Of a DNA stretch of 41,161 nucleotides, positions 17,311-28,738 are shown in pieces. Position numbers and translations under genes: made by a program. The notes below the pieces were generated by a model, which searched no databases, had not been told where the DNA came from, and worked only from the letters and a program-made list of their open reading frames with translations. Positions within the stretch are counted from its first letter, which is position 1, and each line of letters starts with the position of its first letter. Origin of the DNA: Thermoanaerobacterales bacterium 50_218 (GTDB taxonomy: Bacteria > Bacillota > DSM-12270 > Thermacetogeniales > Thermacetogeniaceae); the NCBI GenBank assembly GCA_001508855.1, contig LGFL01000009.1, positions 1 to 41,161 of the forward strand. Direction: 5' to 3'.

Positions 17311-17988
17311 ATGCATGAGGTTCACAGAGATGTCCTCTTCGAGGTTTTCGGTTTACCGGTGACCAGTCATGTCACCACTATGTGGGCGATCATGGCGGTC
17401 TTCATCCTCATTGCCGTTTTGAGTACCAGGAATTTGAAAAAAGTCCCTGGCCGCTTGCAGAACCTCGTAGAATTTGTCCTTGAAAGCTTGCTCAATTTTT
17501 TCAGTGGTATTTTGGGCCCCGAAAAGGCAAGGCGTTATTTTCCTCTGCTGGCTACCTTTTTCCTCTTTATTCTCTTTTCCAACTGGTCAGGGCTCTTACC
17601 AGGAGCAGGCCATGTTAAGGGTTTCAAACCCCCAACGAGCACTGTAAGCGTAACCGCGGGTCTGGCTGTGGTTTCCTTTTTCGCCACCCAGATCGCCGGG
17701 TTCAGGGAAAAAGGCTGGAGGTATCTGAAGCATTTTATTGAGCCAATTCCTATTTTTCTTCCCCTCACCATCATTGAAGAGTTGGTCAAGCCACTGTCAC
17801 TAGCTCTCCGTCTTTACGGGAACATTTACGGGGAAGAGACCGTGGTTGCAGTTTTGTTCAGCTTAGCACCTTACTTCTCTCCGATACCGATGCAAATGTT
17901 GGGGATCCTTTTCGGCTTTATCCAGGCCCTCGTCTTTACAACTCTTGCTGCCATTTACATTGCTAACGCTACCGCTGAGGCCCACTAA
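17311..17988 (+). CDS. atpB: ATP synthase Fo subunit a
   Basis: Membrane stator subunit forming the ion half-channels against the c-ring. It has 225 residues and five to six hydrophobic segments. The essential arginine lies in LSLALRLYGNIYGEE, and the last helix ends VFTTLAAIYIANA. ATG 17311 has GGAGGG upstream. It is first of the structural genes in the order B-E-F-H-A-G-D-C. Confidence 0.96.
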   Translation: MHEVHRDVLFEVFGLPVTSHVTTMWAIMAVFILIAVLSTRNLKKVPGRLQNLVEFVLESLLNFFSGILGPEKARRYFPLLATFFLFILFSNWSGLLPGAGHVKGFKPPTSTVSVTAGLAVVSFFATQIAGFREKGWRYLKHFIEPIPIFLPLTIIEELVKPLSLALRLYGNIYGEETVVAVLFSLAPYFSPIPMQMLGILFGFIQALVFTTLAAIYIANATAEAH

Positions 17989-18048
17989 ACCTTTGCGGAG
18001 GCAAATTTTCTCTGATTTTCTTAGAGTAGAGAGAAAGGAGGGAAATGA

Positions 18049-18279
18049 GTGAGTTCTGCAATCATTGCTCTAGCTGTAGCCTTTGTCATGGGAATCGCCA
18101 CAATTGGTCCTGGTCTTGCTCAGGGTAATGCTGCAGCAAGGGCCATGGAAGGGATCGCCCGTCAGCCGGAAGCAGCCGGGGATATCAGAACAACAATGAT
18201 CATCGCCCTTGCCTTTATGGAAGCCCTCACGATTTACGGTTTGCTGATTGCCTTCATGCTTCTGGGGAAGATGGGATAG
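18049..18279 (+). CDS. atpE: ATP synthase Fo subunit c
   Basis: A 76-residue hairpin protein forming the rotor ring. The loop motif ARQPEA and the ion-binding Glu58 (FMEALTIY) are clear. Gln25 in GPGLAQGNA corresponds to the glutamine of sodium-binding c subunits, 33 residues before the glutamate as in Ilyobacter. However, the residue after the glutamate is Ala59, not the Ser/Thr that completes the known sodium site. Coupling ion is therefore uncertain. It starts at GTG 18049 with GAAAGGAGGG upstream; an overlapping ATG at 18045 is out of frame. Confidence 0.96.
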   Translation: MSSAIIALAVAFVMGIATIGPGLAQGNAAARAMEGIARQPEAAGDIRTTMIIALAFMEALTIYGLLIAFMLLGKMG

Positions 18280-18294
18280 TTTGGGCAAAAGGAA

Positions 18295-18340
18295 TACCCA
18301 GGGGGCGTAGTTAAGGTTACAGTTCTGACGCCCCTGGGTA
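18295..18340 (+). promoter_or_regulatory. Intercistronic stem-loop between atpE and atpF
   Basis: TACCCAGGGG-G-CGT (18295-18308) is complementary to ACGCCCCTGGGTA (18328-18340) with one bulged G and a 19-nt loop, followed only by TTTAT. The T tail is too short for a full terminator. It could act as a partial attenuator or a 3' stabiliser that raises atpE mRNA relative to downstream genes, matching the high copy number of subunit c. Confidence 0.6.
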
Positions 18341-18371
18341 TTTATCGCCCACCTGTGTGGAGGGATTGGAA

Positions 18372-18857
18372 ATGGAGATGACGTGGTACGAGTTTACCTG
18401 GGCAATCATTAATTTCCTGGTTCTTTTGTTTATTCTTTACAAGCTTTTCTATAAACCGGTTCTCACATTTTTAGAAAACCGCCGTTCTGAGATCGCCCGA
18501 AACCTTGCTGAAGCTGAACACGCTCGAGAAAAAGCTGACGAAATCCTCAACCAGTACCGGGAAAAACTGGCCAGTGCCGAAAAAGAAGCCCAGGAAATCA
18601 TTGCTCGGGCGACCAAGGCCGGTGAGGAAGAGCGGATTAAGCTCATCGAGCAGGGGCACAACGAAGCTGCTGCCTTGCTGGAAAAGGCGCGAGCCGAGAT
18701 CAGGAAAGAACGAGATGAGGCTTTGACTGCTCTCAGGAAGGAAATCGCAACCCTGGCAGTAATGGCAGCAGGAAAGATTTTGGGTAGGACTGTTACCAAA
18801 GAGGACCACGAGAAGCTGGTTGATGAATTCCTTAGCGAGGTAGGGGAGGTTCATTGA
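18372..18857 (+). CDS. atpF: ATP synthase Fo subunit b
   Basis: Peripheral stalk subunit with one N-terminal membrane helix (about 5-25, INFLVLLFILYKLFY) and a long charged helix that dimerises and holds F1. It has 161 residues. ATG 18372 sits 7 bases after GGAGGG; the in-frame GTG at 18357 lies before that ribosome site. The stop overlaps the start of atpH by four bases. Confidence 0.94.
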   Translation: MEMTWYEFTWAIINFLVLLFILYKLFYKPVLTFLENRRSEIARNLAEAEHAREKADEILNQYREKLASAEKEAQEIIARATKAGEEERIKLIEQGHNEAAALLEKARAEIRKERDEALTALRKEIATLAVMAAGKILGRTVTKEDHEKLVDEFLSEVGEVH

Positions 18858-19417
18858 TCCACAAGGTTGTTGCCCGGCGATATGCTGAAGCCTTGTTCGA
18901 AGTCGCCAGTGAACAGCAGAATCTGGATCAGGTTCTGGAGGACCTGAGGCTTGTGGTGGAATTTCTTCGGGTTTCCCCGGAACTGAAGCAACTGCTGGAA
19001 CACCAGAAGCTCTCTTTCGGAAAGAAGAAAGAGATCATCAGAGAGTTGTGGGGAAACAAGGTTTCGGATGTTGTCCTGATTTTTCTGGAGTTGTTGGTCG
19101 ATAAGCGCCGTGAGCGCTATCTGGAAGCCATTTATGAAGTCTACCAGGAATTATTGCGCTCAACTCGGAATATTGTTCTTGCAGAGGTAAAAACGGCCTT
19201 TCCTCTGGAAGAAGAAGATAAAAAGGAGCTTATAGATGTTTTGGAGAAGCTCACCAGAAAGAAGGTAGAACTAGAGGTGAGTGTGGATCCCGAACTCATT
19301 GGTGGAATTGTGGTCAAGATCGGAGACAGGATTTTTGACGGCAGTATTGCAAAGCGCCTGGAATTGCTGAAAGCACATCTTGCGGAAAGACCTTTAGAAA
19401 AGTATGAGGTGGGGTGA
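18854..19417 (+). CDS. atpH: ATP synthase F1 subunit delta
   Basis: Links the b-subunit stalk to the top of F1. The 187-residue protein starts IHKVVARRYAEALFEVA, has the N-terminal helical bundle of OSCP/delta and the C-terminal VDPELIGGIVVKIGDRIFDG motif. It starts at TTG 18854 within the atpF stop (TTGA), with GGGGAGG 5 bases upstream; this indicates translational coupling. Confidence 0.95.
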   Translation: MIHKVVARRYAEALFEVASEQQNLDQVLEDLRLVVEFLRVSPELKQLLEHQKLSFGKKKEIIRELWGNKVSDVVLIFLELLVDKRRERYLEAIYEVYQELLRSTRNIVLAEVKTAFPLEEEDKKELIDVLEKLTRKKVELEVSVDPELIGGIVVKIGDRIFDGSIAKRLELLKAHLAERPLEKYEVG

Positions 19418-20956
<1,539 letters not shown>

Positions 20957-20975
20957 GATAAGGTGGTGAATCCTG

Positions 20976-21848
20976 ATGCCAGAGACGATGCGCGATATCA
21001 AGAGGCGGATCAGAAGCATCAAAAACACCCAGCAGATTACCAAAGCAATGGAGATGGTGGCAGCTGCCCGGTTGCGGCGTGCTCAGGAAAAAGTTGATGC
21101 CAACACACCTTACATTGAGGAAATAAAAGGAATCATCAACAGGCTTGTGGTTACTTTTCAAGGAACGGGTCATCCCTTTCTTTCGCCTCGTGAGCGTCGC
21201 TCTGTCGGATATGTGGTTTTTACCTCTGACCGGGGTCTTTGTGGTGCCTTTAACGCTCATGTGATCAGGAAAACCCAGAACGTACTCGCAGAAGAGGAAG
21301 CGGAAGTGAAATTAATCGCCGTTGGCCGCAAGGGACGGGACTATTTCCGGAGGAGAGGTTATTCTTTCCTTGCTGAGTTCCTCAATATCGGTGATAATCC
21401 CACGATCGGTCAGGCACGGGAGATTGTCAGGTCTCTGACCAGATTCTTTGAAGATGGTGTTCTTGATGAGATCAACCTGGTCTACATGAGGTTCATTTCT
21501 GTCGGCAGGCAGAAGCCTACTATGATCAAATTGCTTCCTGTTGAATTTAGGGAACAGGCTGAACAGGAGGATTTGGTCAGGGAGTATCTCATTGAGCCGG
21601 ACGCAGCGACCTTTCTCGACCTGGTCATGCCCCGGTTCCTCGAGGCACAACTCTACCGTGTTCTGCTGGAGTCTAAAGCCAGTGAGCACGCATCCCGGAT
21701 GGTGGCGATGAGTAATGCTACTGATAACGCCGGGGAGATGATCAGACAACTGACGCTTTCTTTCAACAAAGCGAGACAGGCGGCAATTACTAAAGAGATT
21801 ACGGAAATTGTTAGTGGCGCCGAGGCCCTGAAAAAGACTGGGTGGTAA
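20976..21848 (+). CDS. atpG: ATP synthase F1 subunit gamma
   Basis: Central rotor shaft. 290 residues, with the N-terminal coiled-coil helix (MRDIKRRIRSIKNTQQITKA), SDRGLCGAFN in the Rossmann-like middle and the C-terminal helix ending TEIVSGAEAL. ATG 20976 follows AAGGTGG. It lies 19 bp behind atpA. Confidence 0.97.
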   Translation: MPETMRDIKRRIRSIKNTQQITKAMEMVAAARLRRAQEKVDANTPYIEEIKGIINRLVVTFQGTGHPFLSPRERRSVGYVVFTSDRGLCGAFNAHVIRKTQNVLAEEEAEVKLIAVGRKGRDYFRRRGYSFLAEFLNIGDNPTIGQAREIVRSLTRFFEDGVLDEINLVYMRFISVGRQKPTMIKLLPVEFREQAEQEDLVREYLIEPDAATFLDLVMPRFLEAQLYRVLLESKASEHASRMVAMSNATDNAGEMIRQLTLSFNKARQAAITKEITEIVSGAEALKKTGW

Positions 21849-23306
<1,458 letters not shown>

Positions 23307-23307
23307 A

Positions 23308-23745
23308 GTGGCGGAGAAAACGCGAGGGAGGAAGACCTTTACACTGGAGATCATCACCCCGGAAAAAGTGGTTGTCGATGAAGAGGTGGAAGCAGTTGTC
23401 ATGCCTGCCAGTGGCGGCTACCTGGGGATTCTGGCCAACCACGCCCCCATTGTTGGAGGCTTGGAAATCGGGGTGATCAAGTACATCCAGGAAGGAAAGG
23501 CTCATTGGGTTGCCTGCAATATGGGAGTTTTCGAGATGAGTGGCAACAGACTGCGCGTTCTTGCCGATACTGCTGAGCGTGGCGAGGACATTGATGTAAT
23601 CAGGGCCCAGCAGGCGAGAGACCGCGCTCTGAGGCGCTTGCAGGAGAAAAAAGCAGACCTCGATTACCTGCGTGCTGAACTGGCACTTAAGCGCGCCCTT
23701 GCTCGTCTGAAGGCAGCGGGAAAAGCAGGTGAGTCTGCATCCTAA
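23308..23745 (+). CDS. atpC: ATP synthase F1 subunit epsilon
   Basis: Rotor subunit that can inhibit ATP hydrolysis. About 145 residues: an N-terminal beta-sandwich (FTLEIITPEKVVVDEEVEAV, PASGGYLGILANHAP) and a two-helix C-terminal domain rich in Arg and Ala. GTG 23308, one base after the atpD stop, gives the usual N-terminus; the in-frame extension inside atpD is not coding. It closes the atp operon; a strong terminator follows. Confidence 0.93.
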   Translation: MAEKTRGRKTFTLEIITPEKVVVDEEVEAVVMPASGGYLGILANHAPIVGGLEIGVIKYIQEGKAHWVACNMGVFEMSGNRLRVLADTAERGEDIDVIRAQQARDRALRRLQEKKADLDYLRAELALKRALARLKAAGKAGESAS

Positions 23746-23783
23746 AGGAAAAAGCAAAAGTGTTTAATTGATACCTGGCTATT

Positions 23784-23816
23784 ACCCGGCAGCGGTGCCG
23801 GGTTTTTTGTTTTTTG
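23784..23816 (+). terminator. Terminator of the ATP synthase operon
   Basis: CCCGGCA (23785-23791) pairs with TGCCGGG (23796-23802) around GCGG, followed by TTTTTTGTTTTTT. Confidence 0.95.
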
Positions 23817-23879
23817 CGAGGTATAAATTTGCTGCAAAGGGAAACAATATAAGGAAAAACATGGAAGAGGCGGCTTGTC

Positions 23880-24551
23880 ATGAAGAAGGCAGGATTGATC
23901 GTGATCATTTTTACCTGTAGTTTCCTGTCTTGTCTTTTTCCAGGAGAGACAAAAGAGAAAAAAGGGGAATACCTTCCTTATCTGGTTTACTTGATGCAGG
24001 AGAGTGGTGCCCAGATCGATGGTATCGAACTGGAGGGGTGGATCATCTTCATGCAGGGGGAAAACCCGCGGGAAATGTTCCAGAAAATGATGCTGCGAGA
24101 AGATCTGCTCAAGGCTACAGAAGTTGTTTTCTTGTCTTCTCAACCAAGGCAGGGCCAAAAGCAAGGCCTGACGACTCTTTTAGTGAAGGTTAGGCCTCGT
24201 GGGAGTTTGGAGCAAGCATTCTTGTGGGAGAGCGTGCTAAAGAAATTTCTAGAAACGGCAGGAAGAGAGCAGGGTCTTTCCCTGACTGTATCGGGGAAGA
24301 TCCCTGGTGAACTCGAGCCCGAACAGCAACTGGCATGGGCTCGAGGTGTACTCAGGCAGGCAGGAGGGAGGGTGATTACATCACTGGAGACGGAGAAATA
24401 TCTCAGTCTGACGGGGTTTACTCCATTTTTGCCTGACTTCCTCTGGGATGGAAGGAGCAAGGTCAATTTGAATGTTGCTGTTGTCTGTTCGCCTGGTAGT
24501 GGAGAAACGCTTGTTTATCTGGGTTATCCTCTGATCTCGTGCGAGTATTAG
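23880..24551 (+). CDS. ywmB: YwmB-family exported protein
   Basis: A 223-residue protein with an N-terminal signal or anchor segment (about 1-22), then a soluble domain with VYLMQESGAQIDGIELEGW and SLTVSGKIPGELEPEQQLAW. Overall pattern and position (between atpC and spoIID, as in Bacillus) fit YwmB. Its function is not established, but the family is confined to spore-formers. ATG 23880 follows AAGAGGCGG. In Bacillus, murAA lies between ywmB and spoIID; here it is absent. Confidence 0.75.
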   Translation: MKKAGLIVIIFTCSFLSCLFPGETKEKKGEYLPYLVYLMQESGAQIDGIELEGWIIFMQGENPREMFQKMMLREDLLKATEVVFLSSQPRQGQKQGLTTLLVKVRPRGSLEQAFLWESVLKKFLETAGREQGLSLTVSGKIPGELEPEQQLAWARGVLRQAGGRVITSLETEKYLSLTGFTPFLPDFLWDGRSKVNLNVAVVCSPGSGETLVYLGYPLISCEY

Positions 24552-24573
24552 GTAAAAACGTGCTCCCGGTCAA

Positions 24574-24603
24574 GTCATATTCCTCGATACGGGGTAATAA
24601 TTT
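24574..24603 (+). promoter_or_regulatory. Possible SigE-type promoter for spoIID
   Basis: GTCATATT (24574-24581), 14 bp, AATAATTT (24596-24603). The -35 fits the mother-cell SigE consensus (KMATATT) well; the -10 is a partial match to CATACAMT. spoIID belongs to the SigE regulon in Bacillus, which supports the call. Confidence 0.4.
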
Positions 24604-24654
24604 ATCTTATGTAAGGAAAAGTACAAGAACTTTGCTTTTTTTGGGGGAGGTGTT

Positions 24655-25644
24655 GTGAGGGGAAAGACATGGGACTGCAAATTTATAGGTCTTTTCGTCC
24701 TCGTAATTGCTTTGGGTATCATCGGGGTTCCTGCTCTTGTGGTCCTCAGGTGGAGCGGGGGAGGAGCTGGGCCTGCGAAGAGCACAGGAACCGAGGTTAA
24801 GCTTCAGATTGCCAAGGGTAAGGTTATTTCCCTGCCATTAGAAGAATACCTGATCGGAGTGGTTGCTGCAGAGATGCCGGCCTCTTTCCATTTGGAGGCT
24901 CTCAAAGCACAAGCTGTGGCAGCTCGCACCTATGCCTTACGGAGGATTTACCAAAAAACACTTCCTGATAAGCACCCAGAAGCTCATCTTTGCAATGACC
25001 CGGATCACTGCCAGGCGTGGATCTCGAAGGGGGAAATGAAAAGAAAGTGGGGAATCTGGCACTACAATTCCTACTACCAGAGAATTGCGAGGGCGGTCAC
25101 AGAGACCAAGGGCGAGGTTTTGGTTTATCGAGGAGAACTGATTGACCCTGTCTATCACGCCAGTTGTGGGGGACGGGGAACCGAGGATGCTGCTGATGTC
25201 TGGGGATATCAGGTTCCCTACTTGAAAGGGGTACCCTGTAGCGGGCACCCGCCTCAGGAGAACCAGGTTGCGGTACTTAACTTCTCTTTTCAAGAGTTTT
25301 TTACCAGGTTAGGCATTAATGATGAAGCCCTTCCTGCAGCTTCTGGTTTGGGAGGATTGGTTGAAATTCTTGAGCGCACAGGGAGTGGTAGGGTGAAAAA
25401 GCTGCAGGTAGGGGGTCTTGTGCTTCAAGGTGTTGATTTGCGCAAGCGACTCGGTCTCCCTTCAACTGATTTTTCAGTCCAGGTAACACCTGAGAAGATA
25501 GTATTTTCGGTTCGAGGACGTGGTCATGCCGTCGGCTTGTGTCAGTATGGGGCTCAGGGCATGGCGATGAAAGGGAAGAATTACCGAGAGATTCTCACCC
25601 ATTATTATCAGGGGGTTGAATTGCGGCACCTGTCTTATCAGTAG
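24655..25644 (+). CDS. spoIID: Stage II sporulation protein D
   Basis: Membrane-anchored lytic transglycosylase of the engulfment machinery (DMP complex); it cleaves glycan strands after SpoIIP removes stem peptides. 329 residues: an N-terminal membrane segment (about 9-30), the catalytic region LEEYLIGVVAAEMPASFHLE followed by AQAVAARTYA, YHASCGGRGTEDA, and the C-terminal GRGHAVGLCQYGAQGMA. It starts at GTG 24655 behind GGGGGAGG. A bidirectional terminator separates it from convergent coat genes. Confidence 0.96.
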   Translation: MRGKTWDCKFIGLFVLVIALGIIGVPALVVLRWSGGGAGPAKSTGTEVKLQIAKGKVISLPLEEYLIGVVAAEMPASFHLEALKAQAVAARTYALRRIYQKTLPDKHPEAHLCNDPDHCQAWISKGEMKRKWGIWHYNSYYQRIARAVTETKGEVLVYRGELIDPVYHASCGGRGTEDAADVWGYQVPYLKGVPCSGHPPQENQVAVLNFSFQEFFTRLGINDEALPAASGLGGLVEILERTGSGRVKKLQVGGLVLQGVDLRKRLGLPSTDFSVQVTPEKIVFSVRGRGHAVGLCQYGAQGMAMKGKNYREILTHYYQGVELRHLSYQ

Positions 25645-25671
25645 CTTTAGTTAAAAAAAAGCAATGGAGAA

Positions 25672-25705
25672 AACGCCGCGCTAGGAAGCCGCGGCGTTGT
25701 TTTTT
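25672..25705. terminator. Bidirectional terminator between spoIID and coat genes
   Basis: AACGCCGCG (25672-25680) pairs with CGCGGCGTT (25690-25698), nine perfect base pairs. GTTTTTTG follows on the plus strand; on the minus strand a T-rich tract is provided by the AAAAAAAA run near 25653-25660, more distant from the stem. Confidence 0.85.
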
Positions 25706-25718
25706 GATTGATAGGGCA

Positions 25719-26009
25719 CTAGAAGCGGATTTGTTGCTGACTTTGTCCGATCTGTTGCTGGACCTTTGCCTGGGTTTCGGAGATCATTTTCTGGTCTGCT
25801 GGTGCAGGGCTGTACCAACCTCTCTGGTTCATCAGATTAAAAAGTTTCTGGGCACCTTCCTGTTCTTGTCTGTGTATTTCCATGAACTGATTACGGAGTT
25901 GTGGATTGGCAGATTCGTAGATGGCCATGTTATAGTTGCTCATCAAGAACTTCTGGCTGGAGAGGAGGTCTTCGACAAGCATCTGGTCACTTATTCTCTG
26001 CTCTGGCAT
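25719..26009 (-). CDS. CotF-family spore coat protein
   Basis: A 96-residue helical protein with the coat-F (ferritin-like) pattern: ISDQMLVEDLLSSQKFLMSN, NPQLRNQFMEIHRQEQ and the aromatic RGWYSPAPA. The C-terminus is Gln-rich. CotF-like proteins coat the spore surface. ATG at 26009 has AAAGGAGG upstream; the longer frame to 26027 precedes that site. It lies downstream of a second, smaller coat-like gene on the same strand, likely one unit. Confidence 0.85.
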   Translation of the reverse strand: MPEQRISDQMLVEDLLSSQKFLMSNYNMAIYESANPQLRNQFMEIHRQEQEGAQKLFNLMNQRGWYSPAPADQKMISETQAKVQQQIGQSQQQIRF

Positions 26010-26037
26010 TTTAATCCTCCTTTTCAAGGTAGTTTCC

Positions 26038-26241
26038 TTACTTCATTGGAGTTGCCTGGTTAAGTTGCTGCATCAGGGTGTTCAGATGCTGTTGGTGCAT
26101 GTCCCGAAGGTTCTGGCAGAGATTCTTGACTTCAGGATCTGTTGCCTGGTTGGCGTAGAGGCTGAATTTTTGCACCATTAATTGTTCGTGGCGCAGATTA
26201 TCTTCAAGCAAGCTAAGTTCTTTGGAAGTAAGCTTTGCCAA
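26038..26241 (-). CDS. Small coat-F-like protein
   Basis: A 67-residue helical protein (LTSKELSLLEDNLRHEQLMV, ending Gln/Leu-rich) resembling the short spore-coat partners found beside CotF-type genes. It starts at TTG 26241 with GAAAGGGGGG upstream. It is divergent from spoIIID, with about 110 bp shared between the starts. SpoIIID is a known repressor/activator of mother-cell genes, so control of this pair by it is plausible but not visible here. Confidence 0.7.
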   Translation of the reverse strand: MAKLTSKELSLLEDNLRHEQLMVQKFSLYANQATDPEVKNLCQNLRDMHQQHLNTLMQQLNQATPMK

Positions 26242-26349
26242 AGCGTTCGTCCCCCCTTTCTGAGATTACCGGTTTTAGTATTTACGGTTCAGGAATGGAA
26301 TATACAGCATATAAATGTTACTGAAGGTTACAGCCAGGGGAGGGTCGGG

Positions 26350-26598
26350 ATGCAAGAATACATCCGCCGCCGCGTCCTGGAAGTGAGCTACTATATGCTG
26401 GAGAAGGCAGCAACTGTTCGGCAGACGGCGAAGGTTTTTGGGGTGAGCAAGAGCACCATTCATAAGGATGTTACCGAAAGGCTGCCGCGGATCAATCCTC
26501 AGTTGGCTCTTCAGGTCAGGGGTATCCTGGAGATCAATAAAGCTGAGCGCCACATTCGCGGTGGTGAGGCAACGAGAAGGAAATACAAGGGCGGTTGA
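26350..26598 (+). CDS. spoIIID: Sporulation transcriptional regulator SpoIIID
   Basis: Small DNA-binding protein that tunes the SigE regulon in the mother cell. 82 residues with a helix-turn-helix (AKVFGVSKSTIHKDVTERLP, about 27-46) and the conserved tail HIRGGEATRRKYK. ATG 26350 has GGGGAGG upstream; the frame extends further upstream but that part overlaps the divergent gene and lacks similarity. It is directly followed by mbl, as in Bacillus. Confidence 0.95.
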   Translation: MQEYIRRRVLEVSYYMLEKAATVRQTAKVFGVSKSTIHKDVTERLPRINPQLALQVRGILEINKAERHIRGGEATRRKYKGG

Positions 26599-26720
26599 GA
26601 GAAATTTTTGGCTGAATAACAGGATTTCGGTAAAAAATGTCGAAGTATCTGGTTGATCTTGTTTTTCTTTCCACAGGATGAGGACAACCCTACATTGGTC
26701 AGAAAGGACTGGGCGGTAGG

Positions 26721-27746
26721 ATGTTTTGGGGCGAGGATGTCGGGATTGATCTAGGAACAGCAAGTGTGCTTGTTTATGTTAAAGGAAAAGGGATTGTGCT
26801 TCATGAGCCTTCTGTTGTTGCCATTGATAAGAAAACAGGGAAAATGATCGCAGTTGGTGAGGAAGCACGGAGAATGCTAGGGCGCACACCCGGAAACATT
26901 GTAGCCATCCGTCCGCTGCGCGATGGAGTGATCGCTGACTATGACCTTACAGAGCGCATGTTGCGCTACTTCATCAGGAAGAGTATCAGGACTCACTTTT
27001 TTGTGCGTCCCAGGGTGATGGTCTGCATCCCTTCTGGGGTGACTAGTGTCGAGGAGCGTGCGGTCAAACAGGCTGCTTTGCAGGCCGGGGCGCGCCAGGC
27101 GTACATGATTGAGGAGCCACTGGCAGCAGCATTGGGAGCGGGGATTAATATTTCCGAAGCTAGCGGGAACATGGTTGTTGATATTGGGGGAGGGACAACT
27201 GATGTTGCCGTCCTCAGCCTCGGGGGCATTGTTTGCAGTAAATCACTCCGGGTTGGGGGAGACAAGTTTGATGAGGCGATCATTAGATATGTGCGTAAGG
27301 AGTATAATCTGATGATCGGTGAAAGAACGGCAGAAGAGTTGAAGATCAACATTGGAACCGCTTACCCGAAGGCAAAAAAGCCTGAAGAAAGCATGGAAAT
27401 TAGGGGGAGAGACCTGGTCTCTGGGCTCCCGAAAACGGTTCGGGTGACTGCAGAAGAAACTTTTTTGGCGATGCAGGAACCAATAGAACAGGTTGTGAGC
27501 GCTGTTAAAGAGGTTCTCGAGAAGACCCCACCTGAACTCGCTGCTGACATTATCAATAAGGGCATTATCCTTACTGGAGGGGGCAGTTTGCTCGACGGCT
27601 TTGACCGCTTGCTCAGCGAGGAGACCGGTCTCCCGGTGTATGTTGCTGAAAATCCTGTTTCTTGTGTTGTTCTGGGGACGGGAAAGGCGCTGGGAATGCT
27701 TCACATCCTCCAGAACGCTAGAAGCCAGGGAAGAAGAGTGATCTGA
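26721..27746 (+). CDS. mbl: MreB-family actin homologue (Mbl)
   Basis: Membrane-associated filament protein that organises cell-wall synthesis. 341 residues with the actin-fold motifs [52 protein letters not shown] and [12 protein letters not shown]. The position after spoIIID and before flhO identifies it as mbl rather than mreB. The ribosome site before ATG 26721 (GGCGGTAGG) is modest. Confidence 0.93.
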   Translation: MFWGEDVGIDLGTASVLVYVKGKGIVLHEPSVVAIDKKTGKMIAVGEEARRMLGRTPGNIVAIRPLRDGVIADYDLTERMLRYFIRKSIRTHFFVRPRVMVCIPSGVTSVEERAVKQAALQAGARQAYMIEEPLAAALGAGINISEASGNMVVDIGGGTTDVAVLSLGGIVCSKSLRVGGDKFDEAIIRYVRKEYNLMIGERTAEELKINIGTAYPKAKKPEESMEIRGRDLVSGLPKTVRVTAEETFLAMQEPIEQVVSAVKEVLEKTPPELAADIINKGIILTGGGSLLDGFDRLLSEETGLPVYVAENPVSCVVLGTGKALGMLHILQNARSQGRRVI

Positions 27747-27828
27747 ATTCTGATGGAATTTCTGGAAGGACTTTTCACAAAGATGGAGTATTTTTTGTAA
27801 AGGAACATAAAAGGAAGGGGGTGGTTTT

Positions 27829-28599
27829 GTGATCCGGGGGCTTTACACGGCTGCGGCAGGAATGATGGTGAAGCAGGTGCAGTGCGATGTTATTTCTCAG
27901 AATCTGGCTAATGTGAGCACACCAGGTTATCGGCGTGACCAGGTGGCAGTTGCGTCCTTTCCAGAAATGCTGCTAGCAAGACTAAATGATTCACCTTCTC
28001 CTTCTCTGCTCGGGTTTCTCGGAACAGGCTGCGTGGTTGAGGAAATTTCCACTTCTCAAAGGGAGGGTATTATTGAGGAAAGCGGAAACCCACTAGACCT
28101 GGCTCTCCGTGGCAATGCCTATTTTGTGGTTAAGGATGCTCTAGGGACAGTATTCTACACCCGTAATGGTGGCTTTGCAATAGACCAGGATGGGAAGTTG
28201 ATCACCAGAGACGGCCTTGCTGTTATGGGAGAAATTGATGGGGAGTGGGTGGAAGTCTACGTTCCTGACGGCAATCTTGAGGTAACAAAAGAAGGGACAC
28301 TACATGGGGCTCGAACCTTGGATGGGAGGAAGGTTTCGAGGCTCGCTCTTGTTGCCGGGCCTGCACCTGGGGATTTATGGCAAAAAGTCGGCGACTCTCT
28401 TTTCCAAAGTATAGCGGTTCCTGCTCAGCCTGAGGACTTTCAAGTTTTGCAAGGCTTTCGGGAAATCTCTAATGTCAATCCAGTTCAGGAAATGGTTAAC
28501 CTGATTTCTGTTTTTCGGGCTTATGAAGCCAATCAGAAAGTGATTCAGGCGATTGATATTACACTTGACAAGGCAGTAAATGAAGTCGGGAGGGTTTAA
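27829..28599 (+). CDS. flhO: Flagellar hook-basal body protein (FlhO, FlgF/FlgG family)
   Basis: Rod/hook component of the flagellum. 256 residues. The N-terminus IRGLYTAAAGMMVKQVQCDV with SQNLANVSTPGYRRDQ is the rod-protein signature, and the C-terminus ends VNLISVFRAYEANQKVIQAI. GTG 27829 follows GGAAGGGGGTGG. It is paired with flhP below, the same arrangement as Bacillus mbl-flhO-flhP. Confidence 0.9.
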   Translation: MIRGLYTAAAGMMVKQVQCDVISQNLANVSTPGYRRDQVAVASFPEMLLARLNDSPSPSLLGFLGTGCVVEEISTSQREGIIEESGNPLDLALRGNAYFVVKDALGTVFYTRNGGFAIDQDGKLITRDGLAVMGEIDGEWVEVYVPDGNLEVTKEGTLHGARTLDGRKVSRLALVAGPAPGDLWQKVGDSLFQSIAVPAQPEDFQVLQGFREISNVNPVQEMVNLISVFRAYEANQKVIQAIDITLDKAVNEVGRV

Positions 28600-28738
28600 G
28601 AAACGGGCTGGCCTGCGCGTCAGAGGCCCTTCTAGCACTGACCGACTGAGGTGCTAGTTCCCTCCCTCAGAGATCAACCGCGACCATGGTTAGCTCTTGG
28701 CTGGTGTTTCTAGTATTTGTTGAGGGAGGTCAAGTGTG
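28600..28738 (+). promoter_or_regulatory. Structured leader of flhP with sequestered ribosome site
   Basis: Three nested or tandem stems are visible: GGCCT/AGGCC (28610-28614 with 28624-28628), CTAGCAC/GTGCTAG (28632-28638 with 28651-28657), and CCTCCCTCA (28661-28669), which is an exact 9-base complement of TGAGGGAGG (28721-28729). The last holds the Shine-Dalgarno of flhP. A further AACC/GGTT pairing sits in the intervening loop. This suggests translational control of flhP. I match it to no riboswitch class known to me. Confidence 0.5.

Noticed and set aside
28600-28738. Cyclic di-GMP (GEMM) or other known riboswitch before flhP
   Set aside because: A flagellar leader invites this idea, but I cannot find the conserved GEMM core or tetraloop-receptor sequences. 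Only the pairing pattern is supported.
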